Source: AP-16 sp963755055 (GTDB lineage: Bacteria; Pseudomonadota; Alphaproteobacteria; Rhizobiales; Xanthobacteraceae). Taken from it: a DNA stretch of 64,000 bases. Within the stretch, counting starts at the first letter, position 1; every line of letters begins with the position of its first letter. The DNA lies in assembly GCA_963755055.1 (NCBI GenBank), contig CAVWIS010000012.1, positions 431,130 to 495,129 of the forward strand, in the 5' to 3' direction. The notes beneath the pieces were generated by a model. That model made no database searches. It worked only from the letters and a program-made list of their open reading frames with translations, and was not told the DNA's origin. This document shows positions 53,952-63,783 of this stretch, piece by piece. The translations under genes and the position numbers were made by a program.

Positions 53952-54665
53952 ATGCGGCCGAGCAGCCGACAGCCTGACGAGCTTCGCGCCGTAACGCTCG
54001 AGCGCGCTGTAGTGAAATATGCCGAGGGCTCCTGCTTCGTGAAGTTCGGCGATACCCATGTGCTGGTTACCGCCACGCTCGAGGACAAGCTGCCGCCATG
54101 GCTCAAGGGGCAGGGCCGCGGCTGGGTGACGGCGGAATACGGCATGCTGCCGCGCGCCACTCTGGAGCGGACCCGCCGCGAGGCCTCGGGCGGCCGGCAG
54201 AGCGGCCGGACCTTGGAGATCCAGCGACTGATCGGGCGCTCGCTGCGCGCCGTCGTCGACCTCGAGGCGCTCGCCGATCGGCAGATCACCGTCGACTGCG
54301 ACGTGATCCAGGCGGACGGCGGCACGCGGACCGCGGCGATTACCGGAGCGTGGATCGCGCTGCACGACTGCCTGGCCTGGATGAAGACCCGCGAGATGCT
54401 GCGACGCGACCCGTTGCGCGACCACATCGCCGCGGTGTCGTGCGGGATATTCGACGCCAACCCGGTGCTCGACCTCGACTACGCGGAGGATTCCGAGGCC
54501 GAGACCGATGCCAATTTCGTCATGACCGGTGGTGGACAGCTGGTGGAGATCCAGGCCACGGCGGAGAAGACTCCCTTCACCGAGGAGCAGTTCGCCCAAC
54601 TGCTCGGGCTGGCGCGCAAGGGGATCGCAAAGCTCGTCGATCTGCAAAAAATCGCGGTGATGTGA
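53952..54665 (+). CDS. rph: Ribonuclease PH
   Basis: Phosphorolytic 3' exoribonuclease trimming tRNA precursors. 237 residues from ATG 53952. Starts MRPSSRQPDELRAVTLERAV. The RNase PH fold contains GDTHVLVTATLEDKLPPWLK, the phosphate site in TLEIQRLIGRSLRAVVD, and DCDVIQADGGTRTAAITG. Full length. Diverges from hrcA by about 150 bases, the classic arrangement, and is followed by rdgB after 13 bases. Confidence 0.97.
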   Translation: MRPSSRQPDELRAVTLERAVVKYAEGSCFVKFGDTHVLVTATLEDKLPPWLKGQGRGWVTAEYGMLPRATLERTRREASGGRQSGRTLEIQRLIGRSLRAVVDLEALADRQITVDCDVIQADGGTRTAAITGAWIALHDCLAWMKTREMLRRDPLRDHIAAVSCGIFDANPVLDLDYAEDSEAETDANFVMTGGGQLVEIQATAEKTPFTEEQFAQLLGLARKGIAKLVDLQKIAVM

Positions 54666-54678
54666 GCCAGGCTTCGCC

Positions 54679-55356
54679 ATGAGCTCCGATCGTCCGCATC
54701 GGCCCATCTCGGGGCGGCTCGTGATCGCCACCCACAATCCCGGCAAGCTGATCGAGATGCGCGGCCTGCTGGCGCCCTACAACGTGGAGGCGGTTGCCGC
54801 CGGCGATCTCGGCCTCGCCGAGCCGGAGGAAACCGGCGCCACGTTCGGCGAGAACGCGCGACTGAAGGCCGTTGCCGCCGCCGCGGTCTCGCGCCTGCCG
54901 TCGTTCGCCGATGATTCCGGCCTCGAGGTCGCGGCGCTCGGCGGGGCGCCCGGTATCCATTCGGCGCGCTGGGCCGGCGCGCGACGCGATTTCAATCACG
55001 CAATGGAGAAGGTGGAGCACGCCTTGCGCGAGCGCGGCGCCACCAATGCGGCGGACCGCCGCGCGCGGTTCGTTTCGGTTCTGTGCGTCGCCTGGCCGGA
55101 CGGTCATGTCGAGGAGTTCGAGGGCACGGTCGAGGGCACGCTGATCTGGCCACCGCGCGGCGCCGAAGGTTTTGGCTATGATCCGATGTTCCGTCCCGAC
55201 GGCTTCGACATCACCTTCGCCGAGATGACCGGCGAGGAGAAGCACGGCCTGCCGCCGCACGGCACCGGGCTGTCGCACCGGGCGCGGGCTTTTCTCAAGC
55301 TCGCCGATGCCTGTCTCGGCGGCCGCCATTCCGGCCGGAAGGACGGCGGGTCGTAG
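54679..55356 (+). CDS. rdgB: XTP/dITP diphosphatase (Ham1/RdgB)
   Basis: Cleans inosine and xanthosine triphosphates from the nucleotide pool. 225 residues. The substrate site is VIATHNPGKLIEMRGLLAPY, with FADDSGLEVAALGGAPGIHS and FGYDPMFRPDGFDITFAEMT. Slightly extended at both ends. Second gene in an rph-rdgB-hemW run. Confidence 0.96.
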   Translation: MSSDRPHRPISGRLVIATHNPGKLIEMRGLLAPYNVEAVAAGDLGLAEPEETGATFGENARLKAVAAAAVSRLPSFADDSGLEVAALGGAPGIHSARWAGARRDFNHAMEKVEHALRERGATNAADRRARFVSVLCVAWPDGHVEEFEGTVEGTLIWPPRGAEGFGYDPMFRPDGFDITFAEMTGEEKHGLPPHGTGLSHRARAFLKLADACLGGRHSGRKDGGS

Positions 55357-55464
55357 GCCGGCTGCCTCGCGTGGCGGTGGCCGGTGGTCCCATCCGCGCT
55401 CTCGGGCGCGGATCCGCCAGGATCGGAAAGTCCCGATCGTGACGGGCGGCGGCGAACCTGCCAT

Positions 55465-56637
55465 ATGGTGTCCATGAGGACCGTGATTCCGCCCGATCCC
55501 GATTTCGGCATCTACGTCCACTGGCCGTTCTGCCTGTCCAAATGCCCGTACTGCGACTTCAACAGCCACGTCCGGCACGCCCCGATCGACGAGGCGCGCT
55601 ATGTGCGGGCCATCGCGGCGGAGATCGCGGCAGCCGCCGAGCGAGTTCCCGGACGCACCGTCGCGACCATCTTCTTCGGCGGCGGCACTCCGTCGCTGAT
55701 GGAGCCCGCAACGGTCGCGACGGTCCTCGACCGGATCGCCGGACACTGGACCATGGCGCCCGACCTCGAGGTGACGCTCGAAGCCAATCCGACCTCGGTC
55801 GAGGCGACGCGCTTCCAGGGCTATCGCAGCGCCGGCGTCAACCGCGCGTCGCTCGGCGTACAGGCCCTCGACGACCGCTCGCTCGCCGCGCTCGGGCGGT
55901 TACACTCGGTCCGCGAGGCGCTCGATGCGGTGGAGATCGCCCGTCGGACCTTCGATCGCTACTCCTTCGACCTGATCTATGCCCGGCCCGGGCAGACGGC
56001 CGAGGCTTGGCGAACGGAGCTGGGTGAGGCGATCGCGCAGGCGGGCGAGCATCTGTCGCTCTATCAGCTCACCGTCGAGCCCGACACCCCGTTTGCGAGC
56101 CTCCATGCCGCCGGCAAGCTGGCGATACCCGATCCGGACCTCGCCCGCGAACTCTACGACGTCACTCAGGAGGTGTGCGCGGCACACGGCCTGCCGGCCT
56201 ACGAGGTTTCCAACCATGCGCGCCCGGGCGGCGAATGCCGGCACAATCTGGTCTACTGGCGCGGTGGCGAGTATGTCGGCGTCGGGCCGGGTGCCCATGG
56301 GCGCATCCGGGTCGGCGAACGGCGATTTGCCACCGCCACCGAAAAACATCCCGAACGCTGGCTGATGCGAGTGGAGGCCGAGGGGCACGGACTGGTCACC
56401 GACGAGCCGCTGACCCGTGACGAGCAGGCCGACGAGCTGCTGCTGATGGGTTTGAGACTGGCCGAGGGCATCGATCCGGGGCGCTACGCCGCGATCTCCG
56501 GAAGGCAGCTCGATGCCGGACGGATCGCCGACCTTTGCGCCCATGGCTTCGTCGAGATCGACACCGCCGGGCGCCTGCGCGTCACTGCGGCGGGATTTCC
56601 CGTGCTCGATGCGGTCGTCGCCGACCTGGCAGCGTGA
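55465..56637 (+). CDS. hemW: Radical SAM heme chaperone HemW (coproporphyrinogen oxidase-like)
   Basis: Binds and inserts heme in respiratory enzymes; often mislabelled as HemN. 390 residues from ATG 55465; ATG 55474 is an alternative. Radical-SAM cluster cysteines at residues 23, 27 and 30 in HWPFCLSKCPYCDFNSH. GGGTPSLMEP, LEANPTSVEATRF and YEVSNHARPGGECRHNLVYW are HemW hallmarks. It lacks the extra cysteine of true HemN. Last of the rph-rdgB-hemW run. Confidence 0.93.
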   Translation: MVSMRTVIPPDPDFGIYVHWPFCLSKCPYCDFNSHVRHAPIDEARYVRAIAAEIAAAAERVPGRTVATIFFGGGTPSLMEPATVATVLDRIAGHWTMAPDLEVTLEANPTSVEATRFQGYRSAGVNRASLGVQALDDRSLAALGRLHSVREALDAVEIARRTFDRYSFDLIYARPGQTAEAWRTELGEAIAQAGEHLSLYQLTVEPDTPFASLHAAGKLAIPDPDLARELYDVTQEVCAAHGLPAYEVSNHARPGGECRHNLVYWRGGEYVGVGPGAHGRIRVGERRFATATEKHPERWLMRVEAEGHGLVTDEPLTRDEQADELLLMGLRLAEGIDPGRYAAISGRQLDAGRIADLCAHGFVEIDTAGRLRVTAAGFPVLDAVVADLAA

Positions 56638-56679
56638 CGGAGCAGACATGCCGGCGGGACGACCGTCCGTCCGCCGAGA

Positions 56680-57888
56680 TCACGTCCCCGGGCCGGTGAA
56701 GGCCTTTGGCGCAGGACTGGCCACCTGGGCACCGGAACCGGTCACCCGGAGCACTGCGAGACCGCGCTGGTTGGTTCCGTCGGGGCGGAAGCGAAAAATC
56801 CCGTCGATGCCGGAAAAGCCCGAGGCGTTGGTCAGCACCTCTTCGGAAAAACGCTGCGGCCCCTGCGTCTTCACCAGGGCGGCCACCAGCGAGACCGCAT
56901 CATAGGCCAGCGTCGCGGTGCGCGCCGGGTCCTGGCCGAACCGGGTGCGGTACCGGCTGGAGAAATTGCGATATCCGGACGCGTCGGGCGCCGCGTACCA
57001 GCCGCCCTGGAGGGAGGGGTCCGATAGGATGCGCGGATCGTCCCACAGACCGGTGCCGATCAGCTGCACGCGTTTGGTATTGACGCCGCTCGCCGCGAGC
57101 GCGGCGACGACCGCCGGGAGCCCGTCGCCACCGTCCGGAATGAAGATCGTGTCGGCCTGGCGCGCCGCTTCGGCGACCCGCTTCACCGGCTCCTGCATTT
57201 GCAGCCTGTCGGCCGGATAACGTTCCAGCGCGACCACGCGGCCGCCCTTGCGGGCCACCACCTGGCGGAATTCGGCTTCGACGACGCTCCCATAGGCGTT
57301 GTCGGGGATCAGCGCCACAAACGAGCGCTTGCCGTTGGCGATCGCATATTCGACGACCCGGTCGACATCCGACTCCGGGAGGAAGCTCAAGAGATAGATG
57401 CCCTTGCTCGCCACCGTCGTATCGGTGGAGAAGGCGATCACCGGCACCCCGCGGGTGCGCGCGATCTGCCCCGCGGCACCCACCGAGACGGCGAACAGAG
57501 GCCCCAGGATGATCTCGGCGCCCTCGTCGAGGGCCTGCTGGGCGGCTTGCTGCGCACCCTGGGCGGTCCCGCCGTCGTCCTTCACCAGGAGCTGGATGTT
57601 CGGGTTCTGGAACTCCGCCAGCGCCATGTCGGCGGCGTTCTTCATCGACTGGGCGGCGAGCCCGGCATTGCCGGCGGCGGAGAGCGGGAGGATGAGGCCG
57701 ACGCGGACCTGGCCCGCCCCGATCGCCTGGTTCGGCTGGGTGGGTGGAGGAGGTGGCGCAGTGTTGAACAGGTCGACACCGGAGAAGCCGGTGCAGGCCG
57801 CCAAAAGCCCGGCGAGGCCGACCGCCGCCGCACCCAGAAAGGCGCGCCGCGATCGCTGCAATCGGCCATTCCGCGGCAGACCGGGCAC
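56680..57888 (-). CDS. LppC-like lipoprotein, periplasmic binding-protein fold (PBP activator family)
   Basis: 402 residues from a GTG at 57888 with GAGGAG upstream. The N-terminus has a twin-arginine RSRRAFLG and a lipobox with Cys32 in GLLAACTG, so it is probably Tat-exported and lipidated. The mature part has the type-1 periplasmic-binding fold: QVRVGLILPLSAAGNAGLAA, VIAFSTDTTVASKGIYLLSF and YDAVSLVAALVKTQGP. It belongs to the LppC/LpoA-like group, which in gammaproteobacteria activates penicillin-binding proteins; here that role is inferred. Divergent from rsmI, as usual. Confidence 0.85.
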   Translation of the reverse strand: MPGLPRNGRLQRSRRAFLGAAAVGLAGLLAACTGFSGVDLFNTAPPPPPTQPNQAIGAGQVRVGLILPLSAAGNAGLAAQSMKNAADMALAEFQNPNIQLLVKDDGGTAQGAQQAAQQALDEGAEIILGPLFAVSVGAAGQIARTRGVPVIAFSTDTTVASKGIYLLSFLPESDVDRVVEYAIANGKRSFVALIPDNAYGSVVEAEFRQVVARKGGRVVALERYPADRLQMQEPVKRVAEAARQADTIFIPDGGDGLPAVVAALAASGVNTKRVQLIGTGLWDDPRILSDPSLQGGWYAAPDASGYRNFSSRYRTRFGQDPARTATLAYDAVSLVAALVKTQGPQRFSEEVLTNASGFSGIDGIFRFRPDGTNQRGLAVLRVTGSGAQVASPAPKAFTGPGT

Positions 57889-58147
57889 AGCTCATCTCCT
57901 CGGCAACGCCTTGCACGCTGGCACCGCCGCCACGAATCCGCGAGGACCCGGGGCGATTGCGGACGCCGCTTGCGCGTCCGGCCATCCTTGCGGAATCCGA
58001 CACCAGCGTCTGTCCCGGCAGCCGACCAATCTCGGCTCAGCCTGACGGCGCGCCACGCATAATGGGGTCGAATACCTGATGAAGTCAAAAGCTTGACGTC
58101 GAAACTGGCCATGACGGATCGGCCACCTGCCGGTAAAGTGAACGACC

Positions 58148-59101
58148 ATGAGCAAGTTCGATCCGCCGGCAGCGGGGTTTGTCCACAGCCGCGATGATGC
58201 CGCGACGGCCAGGCGGTACGTCGTTGCCGGGCATGCCATTCAGGCGCCGAAGCTCGCACCCGGTCTCTACGTGGTGGCAACGCCGATCGGCAACCTGCGG
58301 GACGTAACCCTGAGGGCGCTGGAGGTACTGGCGGCAGCCGACCTCATCGCCTGCGAGGATACCAGGGTCACACCAAAACTCCTTGCCCACTACGGCATCT
58401 CGGCGCCGCTCACGGCCTATCACGACCACAACGCGGCCGCGGCGCGACCGAAGCTCCTGGGCCGGCTGGCGGACGGTGCCGCGGTCGCGCTGGTGTCCGA
58501 TGCCGGCACGCCGCTGGTATCGGATCCCGGCTACAAGCTGGTCCGCGCCGCGCTGGAAGCCGGCCACATGATCACCTCGGTGCCGGGATCATCCTCGGTC
58601 CTGGCAGCCCTGACGCTGGCGGGACTTCCGACCGACCGGTTCCTGTTCGACGGATATCTGCCGGCGAAAGCCGGCCAGCGGCGGACCCGAATCGCCGAGC
58701 TTGCCCGTATCCCGACAACCGTCGTCTGGTTCGAGACGGGGCCACGTCTGGCCGCGACCCTCGCCGATCTCGCCGAAACCCTCGGCGCGCGCGAGGCGGC
58801 GATCTGCCGCGAACTCACGAAGCTGCACGAGGAGGTTCGGCGTGGCGACCTGCCGAAGCTCGCCCGCGACGCCGCCGGCGCGGCGGCGCCGCTCGGCGAG
58901 ATCGTCATCGTGGTCGCGCCGCCTGTCGCCGGCGAGCAGGCGACCGCGAGCGAGGTCGAGGAGCACCTGCGCGACGCGCTGGCGCGCAGCTCGGTCAAGG
59001 ACGCGGTGGCGGAGGTGAGCGAAGCGGCCGGACTGCCGCGCCGCGACGTCTACCGGCGCGCCCTGGCGCTGAGAAAATCCGACGATGGCGCCACGCATTG
59101 A
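58148..59101 (+). CDS. rsmI: 16S rRNA (cytidine-1402-2'-O)-methyltransferase
   Basis: Methylates the 2'-O of C1402 in 16S rRNA. 317 residues. Tetrapyrrole-methylase fold with LYVVATPIGNLRDVTLRALE, ALVSDAGTPLVSDPGYKLVR and PGSSSVLAALTLAGLPTDRF. The C-terminus has RSSVKDAVAEVSEAAGLPRR. Slightly long at the N-terminus. Its 3' end overlaps yraN by 17 bases, the conserved pairing. Confidence 0.96.
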   Translation: MSKFDPPAAGFVHSRDDAATARRYVVAGHAIQAPKLAPGLYVVATPIGNLRDVTLRALEVLAAADLIACEDTRVTPKLLAHYGISAPLTAYHDHNAAAARPKLLGRLADGAAVALVSDAGTPLVSDPGYKLVRAALEAGHMITSVPGSSSVLAALTLAGLPTDRFLFDGYLPAKAGQRRTRIAELARIPTTVVWFETGPRLAATLADLAETLGAREAAICRELTKLHEEVRRGDLPKLARDAAGAAAPLGEIVIVVAPPVAGEQATASEVEEHLRDALARSSVKDAVAEVSEAAGLPRRDVYRRALALRKSDDGATH

Positions 59102-59498
59102 TCGGCGAGACAACGTCACCGCGCGGCCGGCGCCGCGCCCGGAGCGTCGCGCCGCGTTCCGTCTCGGACTTTCTGCCGAGGGCCGCGCCGCCGCGCTGCT
59201 CATGCTCAAGGGCTACCGGATCGTCGCCCGGCGCTGGCGCGGGCCGATCGGCGAGATCGACCTCATCGCGCGGCGGCGGCGGCTCCTGGTCTTCGTCGAG
59301 GTCAAGGCGCGCGCCTCGCTGGACGAGGCCGCGGAGGCGGTCACTCCCGAGCAGCAGCGGCGCATCGCCATCGCGGCGGCCGCCTGGCTCGCCGGCCGGC
59401 CGGATGCCGCCGATTGCGATACCCGGTTTGACGCGGTCCTGGTCGCGCCGTGGCGCTGGCCGCGCCATATCCGGGCGGCCTTCGACGCCACCGAATGA
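59085..59498 (+). CDS. yraN: UPF0102 (YraN) family endonuclease-like protein
   Basis: 137 residues. The PD-(D/E)xK-like core is EIDLIARRRRLLVFVEVKAR (D, E-x-K), with GYRIVARRWRGPIG before it. Related to Holliday-junction resolvases and restriction-like nucleases, but the biological role is unknown. The start overlaps rsmI. Convergent with the chemoreceptor gene seven bases downstream. Confidence 0.9.
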   Translation: MAPRIDRRDNVTARPAPRPERRAAFRLGLSAEGRAAALLMLKGYRIVARRWRGPIGEIDLIARRRRLLVFVEVKARASLDEAAEAVTPEQQRRIAIAAAAWLAGRPDAADCDTRFDAVLVAPWRWPRHIRAAFDATE

Positions 59499-59505
59499 CG
59501 CGCCG

Positions 59506-61191
59506 TCACGACGCCTGCAGTTTCTGGAAGAAGCCGTCGACCTGGTGACGCAGGCGGCTCGCCACCGCGCCGAGGTCTTCCGACACCGCCTTGACCTTCG
59601 TGGTGTCGTCGTGCGTTTGCGCGGTCGCCCCGGTAAGCGCCCCGACCGCGCCCGCCGCGTCCCCGGTGCGCTTCGACGCGATCTCGGCGCTCCGCGCGAT
59701 CTCGCGCGTTGCGGCGCCCTGCTCGGTGACGGCGGCCGCAATCGTCGCGCTGACCGCGCCGACTTCGCGGATGATGCTCTGGATCCCGTCGATCGCCGCG
59801 ACCGAACGCACGGCCGCCTCCTGCATTCCCGCTACCTGGGCCGAGATCTCCTCGGTGGCCTTCGCGGTTTGCCCCGCCAGGGCCTTCACCTCGGTCGCCA
59901 CCACGGCGAAGCCGCGGCCCGCCTCGCCGGCTCGCGCCGCCTCGATCGTCGCGTTGAGAGCCAGCAGGTTGGTCTGCTCCGCCACGTCGGTGATCAGCCG
60001 GACCACGTCGCCAATGCGCCTGGCGGCGGCATCGAGGGCCTTGATCTCCCGGCTGGTCTGCTCGGCTTCGCCGACCGCACGTTCCGCGATGCTGTTGGAC
60101 TGCGCCACCTGGCGATCGACCTCCATGACGGATGCGGCCAGCTCCTCGGCAGCCGACGCGATGTCACGGACATTGCCGGAAGCCTCCGACGCGGCGCCGG
60201 CGGCGCTTGCGGTCTGCGTCGAAGCCCGGTCGGACGCGACCGCGAGGCTGCCCGCCGCGCCGACCATCTGCTCCGAAATCCGCGCAAGCTCGCCCAGCGT
60301 TTTTTCCACCTCGGCGCCGAACCGCTCGATTTCCGCTGCCACCTGCTTTTGCCGCCCGGCCCGCACCTCGGCATCTCCCGCGATCGTGCGGTTGAGCTCC
60401 TCGTTGCGCCGCATCGCCTGCTGGAACACCGTGATCGAGCGCGCCAGCGCCCCCACCTCGTCGTGCCGCTCGCCAAAGGGAACAACGATCCCTGCGGCGC
60501 CGCCGGCAACCGATGCGGTGACCCGCGTGATCTCCTTCAGCGGCCTCGCCACCGCGCGCCAGATGATGACGACGCCGACTGCCGCCAGCATCGCGGCCAG
60601 CGCGCCGAGCCCGGTCACGATCCAGGTATTGATGACGATATCCTGCTCGAGGGCGGCATAGATCCGCTTCGCTCGCGTGTCGTAGATCTTGGCGAGCTCC
60701 TCCAGGTCCTTGTTCAGCGCCGTGCGCACGTTGCGGTTGGCGTCGTTGTCGCCCCATTCGCGGCCCGCCGCCGGATTGATCTCGGTGCCGCGGCGTACCA
60801 GCTCGCGGCGGAACTCCTGGAACTGCGCGATCCGCTTGGCGAATGCGTCGAAACGCGCGGCCTCCTCGGCTCCGACGTTGCGGCGCCAGTCTTTCACCAC
60901 CTCGCCGACACGCTCGTTGAACTTCAGGAGCCCGACGCCGTACTTCTTCGCCGTCGGGATGTCCGGCGACATGTAGATGCCGCGCAACTCCATCACCACC
61001 GCATAAATCAGGCCGTTGACCCGCTCGACGTTCTCCGTCCCCATGAAGGCCCGCTCGAATTCGCGGGTGTTTTCGGCGTTCCGGTGGGAGTTCACCACCG
61101 CCACTGCGGCGAGCATGGCGGTCGCGACCGCCAGCAGCGCGAAAATCGTGTACAGCTTGGCTGAAATCGAAAGCTTGGGCAAAATGACCAT
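59506..61191 (-). CDS. Methyl-accepting chemotaxis protein
   Basis: 561 residues from ATG 61191; an in-frame TTG further upstream is possible. Two membrane helices (about 9-32 and 185-208) flank a ~150-residue helical periplasmic sensor with a WRRNVGAEEAARFDAFAKR segment (four-helix-bundle type). Then come a HAMP-like region and a long cytoplasmic coiled coil. The signalling tip is EAARAGEAGRGFAVVATEVK. No CheB/CheR pentapeptide at the C-terminus. The ligand is unknown. It lies between yraN and gshB. Confidence 0.92.
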   Translation of the reverse strand: MVILPKLSISAKLYTIFALLAVATAMLAAVAVVNSHRNAENTREFERAFMGTENVERVNGLIYAVVMELRGIYMSPDIPTAKKYGVGLLKFNERVGEVVKDWRRNVGAEEAARFDAFAKRIAQFQEFRRELVRRGTEINPAAGREWGDNDANRNVRTALNKDLEELAKIYDTRAKRIYAALEQDIVINTWIVTGLGALAAMLAAVGVVIIWRAVARPLKEITRVTASVAGGAAGIVVPFGERHDEVGALARSITVFQQAMRRNEELNRTIAGDAEVRAGRQKQVAAEIERFGAEVEKTLGELARISEQMVGAAGSLAVASDRASTQTASAAGAASEASGNVRDIASAAEELAASVMEVDRQVAQSNSIAERAVGEAEQTSREIKALDAAARRIGDVVRLITDVAEQTNLLALNATIEAARAGEAGRGFAVVATEVKALAGQTAKATEEISAQVAGMQEAAVRSVAAIDGIQSIIREVGAVSATIAAAVTEQGAATREIARSAEIASKRTGDAAGAVGALTGATAQTHDDTTKVKAVSEDLGAVASRLRHQVDGFFQKLQAS

Positions 61192-61295
61192 CCTGCCAAC
61201 GATGCGTTTCCGCAAAAAATAGGCACGAACTGATTAACCTCGCGTTTTCGCCCCATAGCTAAGCATTATTGTTCATCAGCAACGTTGGAACTCCG

Positions 61296-62255
61296 ATGAA
61301 ACTCTCTGTTGCGGTGCAAATGGACCCGATCGAGCGGATCAACATTCGCGGCAATTCGACTTTTGCACTCCTTTTGGAAGCGCAGAACCGCGGTCACGCC
61401 GTCGCCTATTACACGCCGGACAAGCTCGCCATGCGCGACGGCCGGCTGTTTTCCACGGTTCGGCCGCTCGAGGTGCGCGACCGCGAAGGCGACCACTATG
61501 CCCTGGGCGAGCCCGAACGGGTCGACCTCGCCTCCTACGACGTGGTGCTGATGCGGCAGGACCCGCCGTTCGATCTCGCCTACATCACCTCGACCCATTT
61601 CCTCGAGCGCATTCATCCGGCGACGCTGGTGGTGAACGATCCGGCCCATGTCAGGAACGCGCCGGAAAAGATCTTCGTGACCGAGTTTCCCGATCTGATG
61701 CCGCCGACCCTGATCACGCGCGACCTCGCCGAGATCAAGGCGTTTCGCGTCGAGCACAACGACATCGTCATGAAGCCGCTGTTCGGCGCCGGCGGGGCGG
61801 CGGTCTTTCGTGTCGCCCAGGAGGACCTCAATTTCGGCTCGCTCTACGACCTGTTCTCGGTGACGTTTCGCGAGCCCTGGGTGGTCCAGCGGTTCATTCC
61901 GGGCATCCGGCAGGGCGACAAGCGGATCATCCTGGTGGACGGCCGGTTCGCCGGCGCGGTGAACCGCGTGCCGCAGGCCGACGACCTGCGCTCCAACATG
62001 GTGCGCGGAGGCGCCGCGGAGGCGACGGATCTCACGCCACGCGAGCGGGAGATCTGCGAACGGCTGGGGCCGGCGCTGCGGGCGCGCGGGCTGATCTTCG
62101 TCGGGATCGACGTGATCGACGGATTTCTGACCGAGATCAACGTGACCTCGCCGACCGGCATCCGGGCGGTGCAACGGCTCGGCGGGCCCGACGTCGCGGG
62201 GTTGATCTGGGATCGGATCGAGGCCGAGCGGAGCGAGCGGAAGCCCAAAACCTAG
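61296..62255 (+). CDS. gshB: Glutathione synthetase
   Basis: Adds glycine to gamma-glutamylcysteine. 319 residues from ATG 61296 with GGA upstream. ATP-grasp enzyme: MKLSVAVQMDPIERINIRGN, then VVLMRQDPPFDLAYITSTHF, NDPAHVRNAPEKIFVTEFPD, VMKPLFGAGGAAVFRV and GLIFVGIDVIDGFLTEINVT. Full length. Divergent from the MCP gene and convergent with the cupredoxin gene. Confidence 0.97.
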   Translation: MKLSVAVQMDPIERINIRGNSTFALLLEAQNRGHAVAYYTPDKLAMRDGRLFSTVRPLEVRDREGDHYALGEPERVDLASYDVVLMRQDPPFDLAYITSTHFLERIHPATLVVNDPAHVRNAPEKIFVTEFPDLMPPTLITRDLAEIKAFRVEHNDIVMKPLFGAGGAAVFRVAQEDLNFGSLYDLFSVTFREPWVVQRFIPGIRQGDKRIILVDGRFAGAVNRVPQADDLRSNMVRGGAAEATDLTPREREICERLGPALRARGLIFVGIDVIDGFLTEINVTSPTGIRAVQRLGGPDVAGLIWDRIEAERSERKPKT

Positions 62256-62264
62256 CCGCCGTCG

Positions 62265-62648
62265 CTACCGGTTCACGGCCGCGGGAGCCACCGCGCCGAC
62301 CGTCGCCTCGACCTTAATGGTCGCCGTCATGTGGGGGTGGAGGGAGCAGAAGTACTCGAACGTGCCGGGCTCCGTGAATGTGAAGGAAAAGCTGTCGTCG
62401 GTATCGAGCGCCTTCGATTTGAACTGTTTGGGCGTCTTCGATGCCACCGTATGCGGAATGTCATCGACATTGGTCCAGGTGACGGTGGTTCCGGCCTTCA
62501 CGATCAGGACCTCCGGCTCGAAGGTGAAGTTGTCGATCTTCACCTTGAGCTCCTCGGCTGCACCGGCATGCGCGCAGAGGAGCGTGGCCGCCGCCAAGGC
62601 GGCGGCCACTGCGCTCATCAGACGACGCGATGAGATCATTGCGGTCAT
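62265..62648 (-). CDS. Cupredoxin (amicyanin/plastocyanin-like) copper protein
   Basis: 127 residues with a signal peptide to about residue 30. The mature protein has a single type-1 copper site: His in DDIPHTV, then Cys, His and Met in YFCSLHPHM. The fold begins KVKIDNFTFEPEVLIVKAGT. It probably transfers electrons in the periplasm; the partner is unknown. No amine dehydrogenase gene lies beside it. It directly follows the metallophosphoesterase gene on the same strand, nine bases apart. Confidence 0.88.
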   Translation of the reverse strand: MTAMISSRRLMSAVAAALAAATLLCAHAGAAEELKVKIDNFTFEPEVLIVKAGTTVTWTNVDDIPHTVASKTPKQFKSKALDTDDSFSFTFTEPGTFEYFCSLHPHMTATIKVEATVGAVAPAAVNR

Positions 62649-62657
62649 GTCGCACCT

Positions 62658-63603
62658 TCAGCCCTGTAGAGGCGTGTCGACGATGGTGGCGAGGCGCTGC
62701 TGGCCCTGCCGGAACGTCACCTCGGCCACGCCGAGCACCGAGCGCAGCTTGTCGTCGGCAACCTTCATCGGGCCGGGGGACGGCGCCGAGCCGGGTGCCG
62801 GCTGCGGGAAAGCCGTCGATCGCGCGGTGTGGAAGGTGACGTTGCCCTCGACCTTCTGCATCACCTGGTGGATGTGGCCGTTGAGCACCGTCACCGAGCC
62901 GAAACGCTTGAGCAGGTCGAGCGCCTGCGCGGAATCCTCGGTGCCCCAGCCCCATTCCCGCGAAACCACCCAGAGCGGGATATGGGCGAACACCACGATC
63001 GGCGTGCTCGCCGCCTTGCCGTCGAGATCGTCGGCGAGCCATTTCAGCTGCTCGGCGCCGAGCGAGCCCATGCCGCCGGCCTTGAGGTTGACGACGTTGA
63101 CGAGGCCGATGAAGTGCACGCCATCGGCATCAAAGCTGTACCAGCCGGCGCCCTTGGCGTTCTTGCCGTAGCGCTGCTTGTAGAGCTTTGCCTCCTCGTC
63201 GATGATGTCGTGCTCGCCCGGCACATAGTGGGTGTCGAGCCGCGACTGCGAGATGATGCGCTCGGCGTCGTCGAACTCCTTTTCCTTCGACAGATGCGTG
63301 ATGTCGCCGGTGTGGATCATGAAGGCGGGCTTGACCGGCAGCGTCCTGATCTTGCCGATCGCCTCCTCGAGCGTGCCGATGGCGTTGGGATTGGCCGGCT
63401 TGTCGAAGCCGATATGGCTGTCGCTGATCTGCAGGAAGGTGAGGCCCTTGGGCTCCGCGGCAAACGCCCCGTCGACGAGGCCGAGCGACGTCGGCACCCC
63501 GCCGGCGATCGTCCACAGCACCCCGGTGCCAGCCCAGGTCATGCATTCCAGGAACTCTTCGCCGGTTGATTCCGTCGCCGCCGCGCTGGTCGTGCTCGCT
63601 CAT
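62658..63603 (-). pseudogene. Metallophosphoesterase with a frameshifted Tat signal region
   Basis: Calcineurin-like phosphoesterase. The main frame (from an internal ATG at 63542) holds all metal motifs: DSHIGF, GDITH, PGEHD (usually GNHD) and NGHIHQV, in about 295 residues. Relatives carry a Tat signal with twin arginine before FLECMTWAGTG. Here the ATG at 63603 opens a frame (MSEHDQRGG, then GINRR) that loses phase. EFLECMTWAGTG continues in the next frame. Dropping one A at 63558-63559 joins them as GINRREFLECMTW. Without that repair the product would lack its export signal. The cause may be a real mutation or a base-call error. Confidence 0.8.
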
Positions 63604-63783
63604 GTCGGTTCCTCCTGTTCGTCCCCGCACCGGGGTGACGGACGAGGAGACTGGCGGAGGCGGGGGTTTATTCCCGGGGTGATCTGGTCGGGGGCCAGAC
63701 CGGCCGGCCGATGAATGTTCCCTAATTGTTCTTGTCAATTCCCCGGGCCTTGCGCTAATCTTGAGCCACGGGGGATCTTTCCC

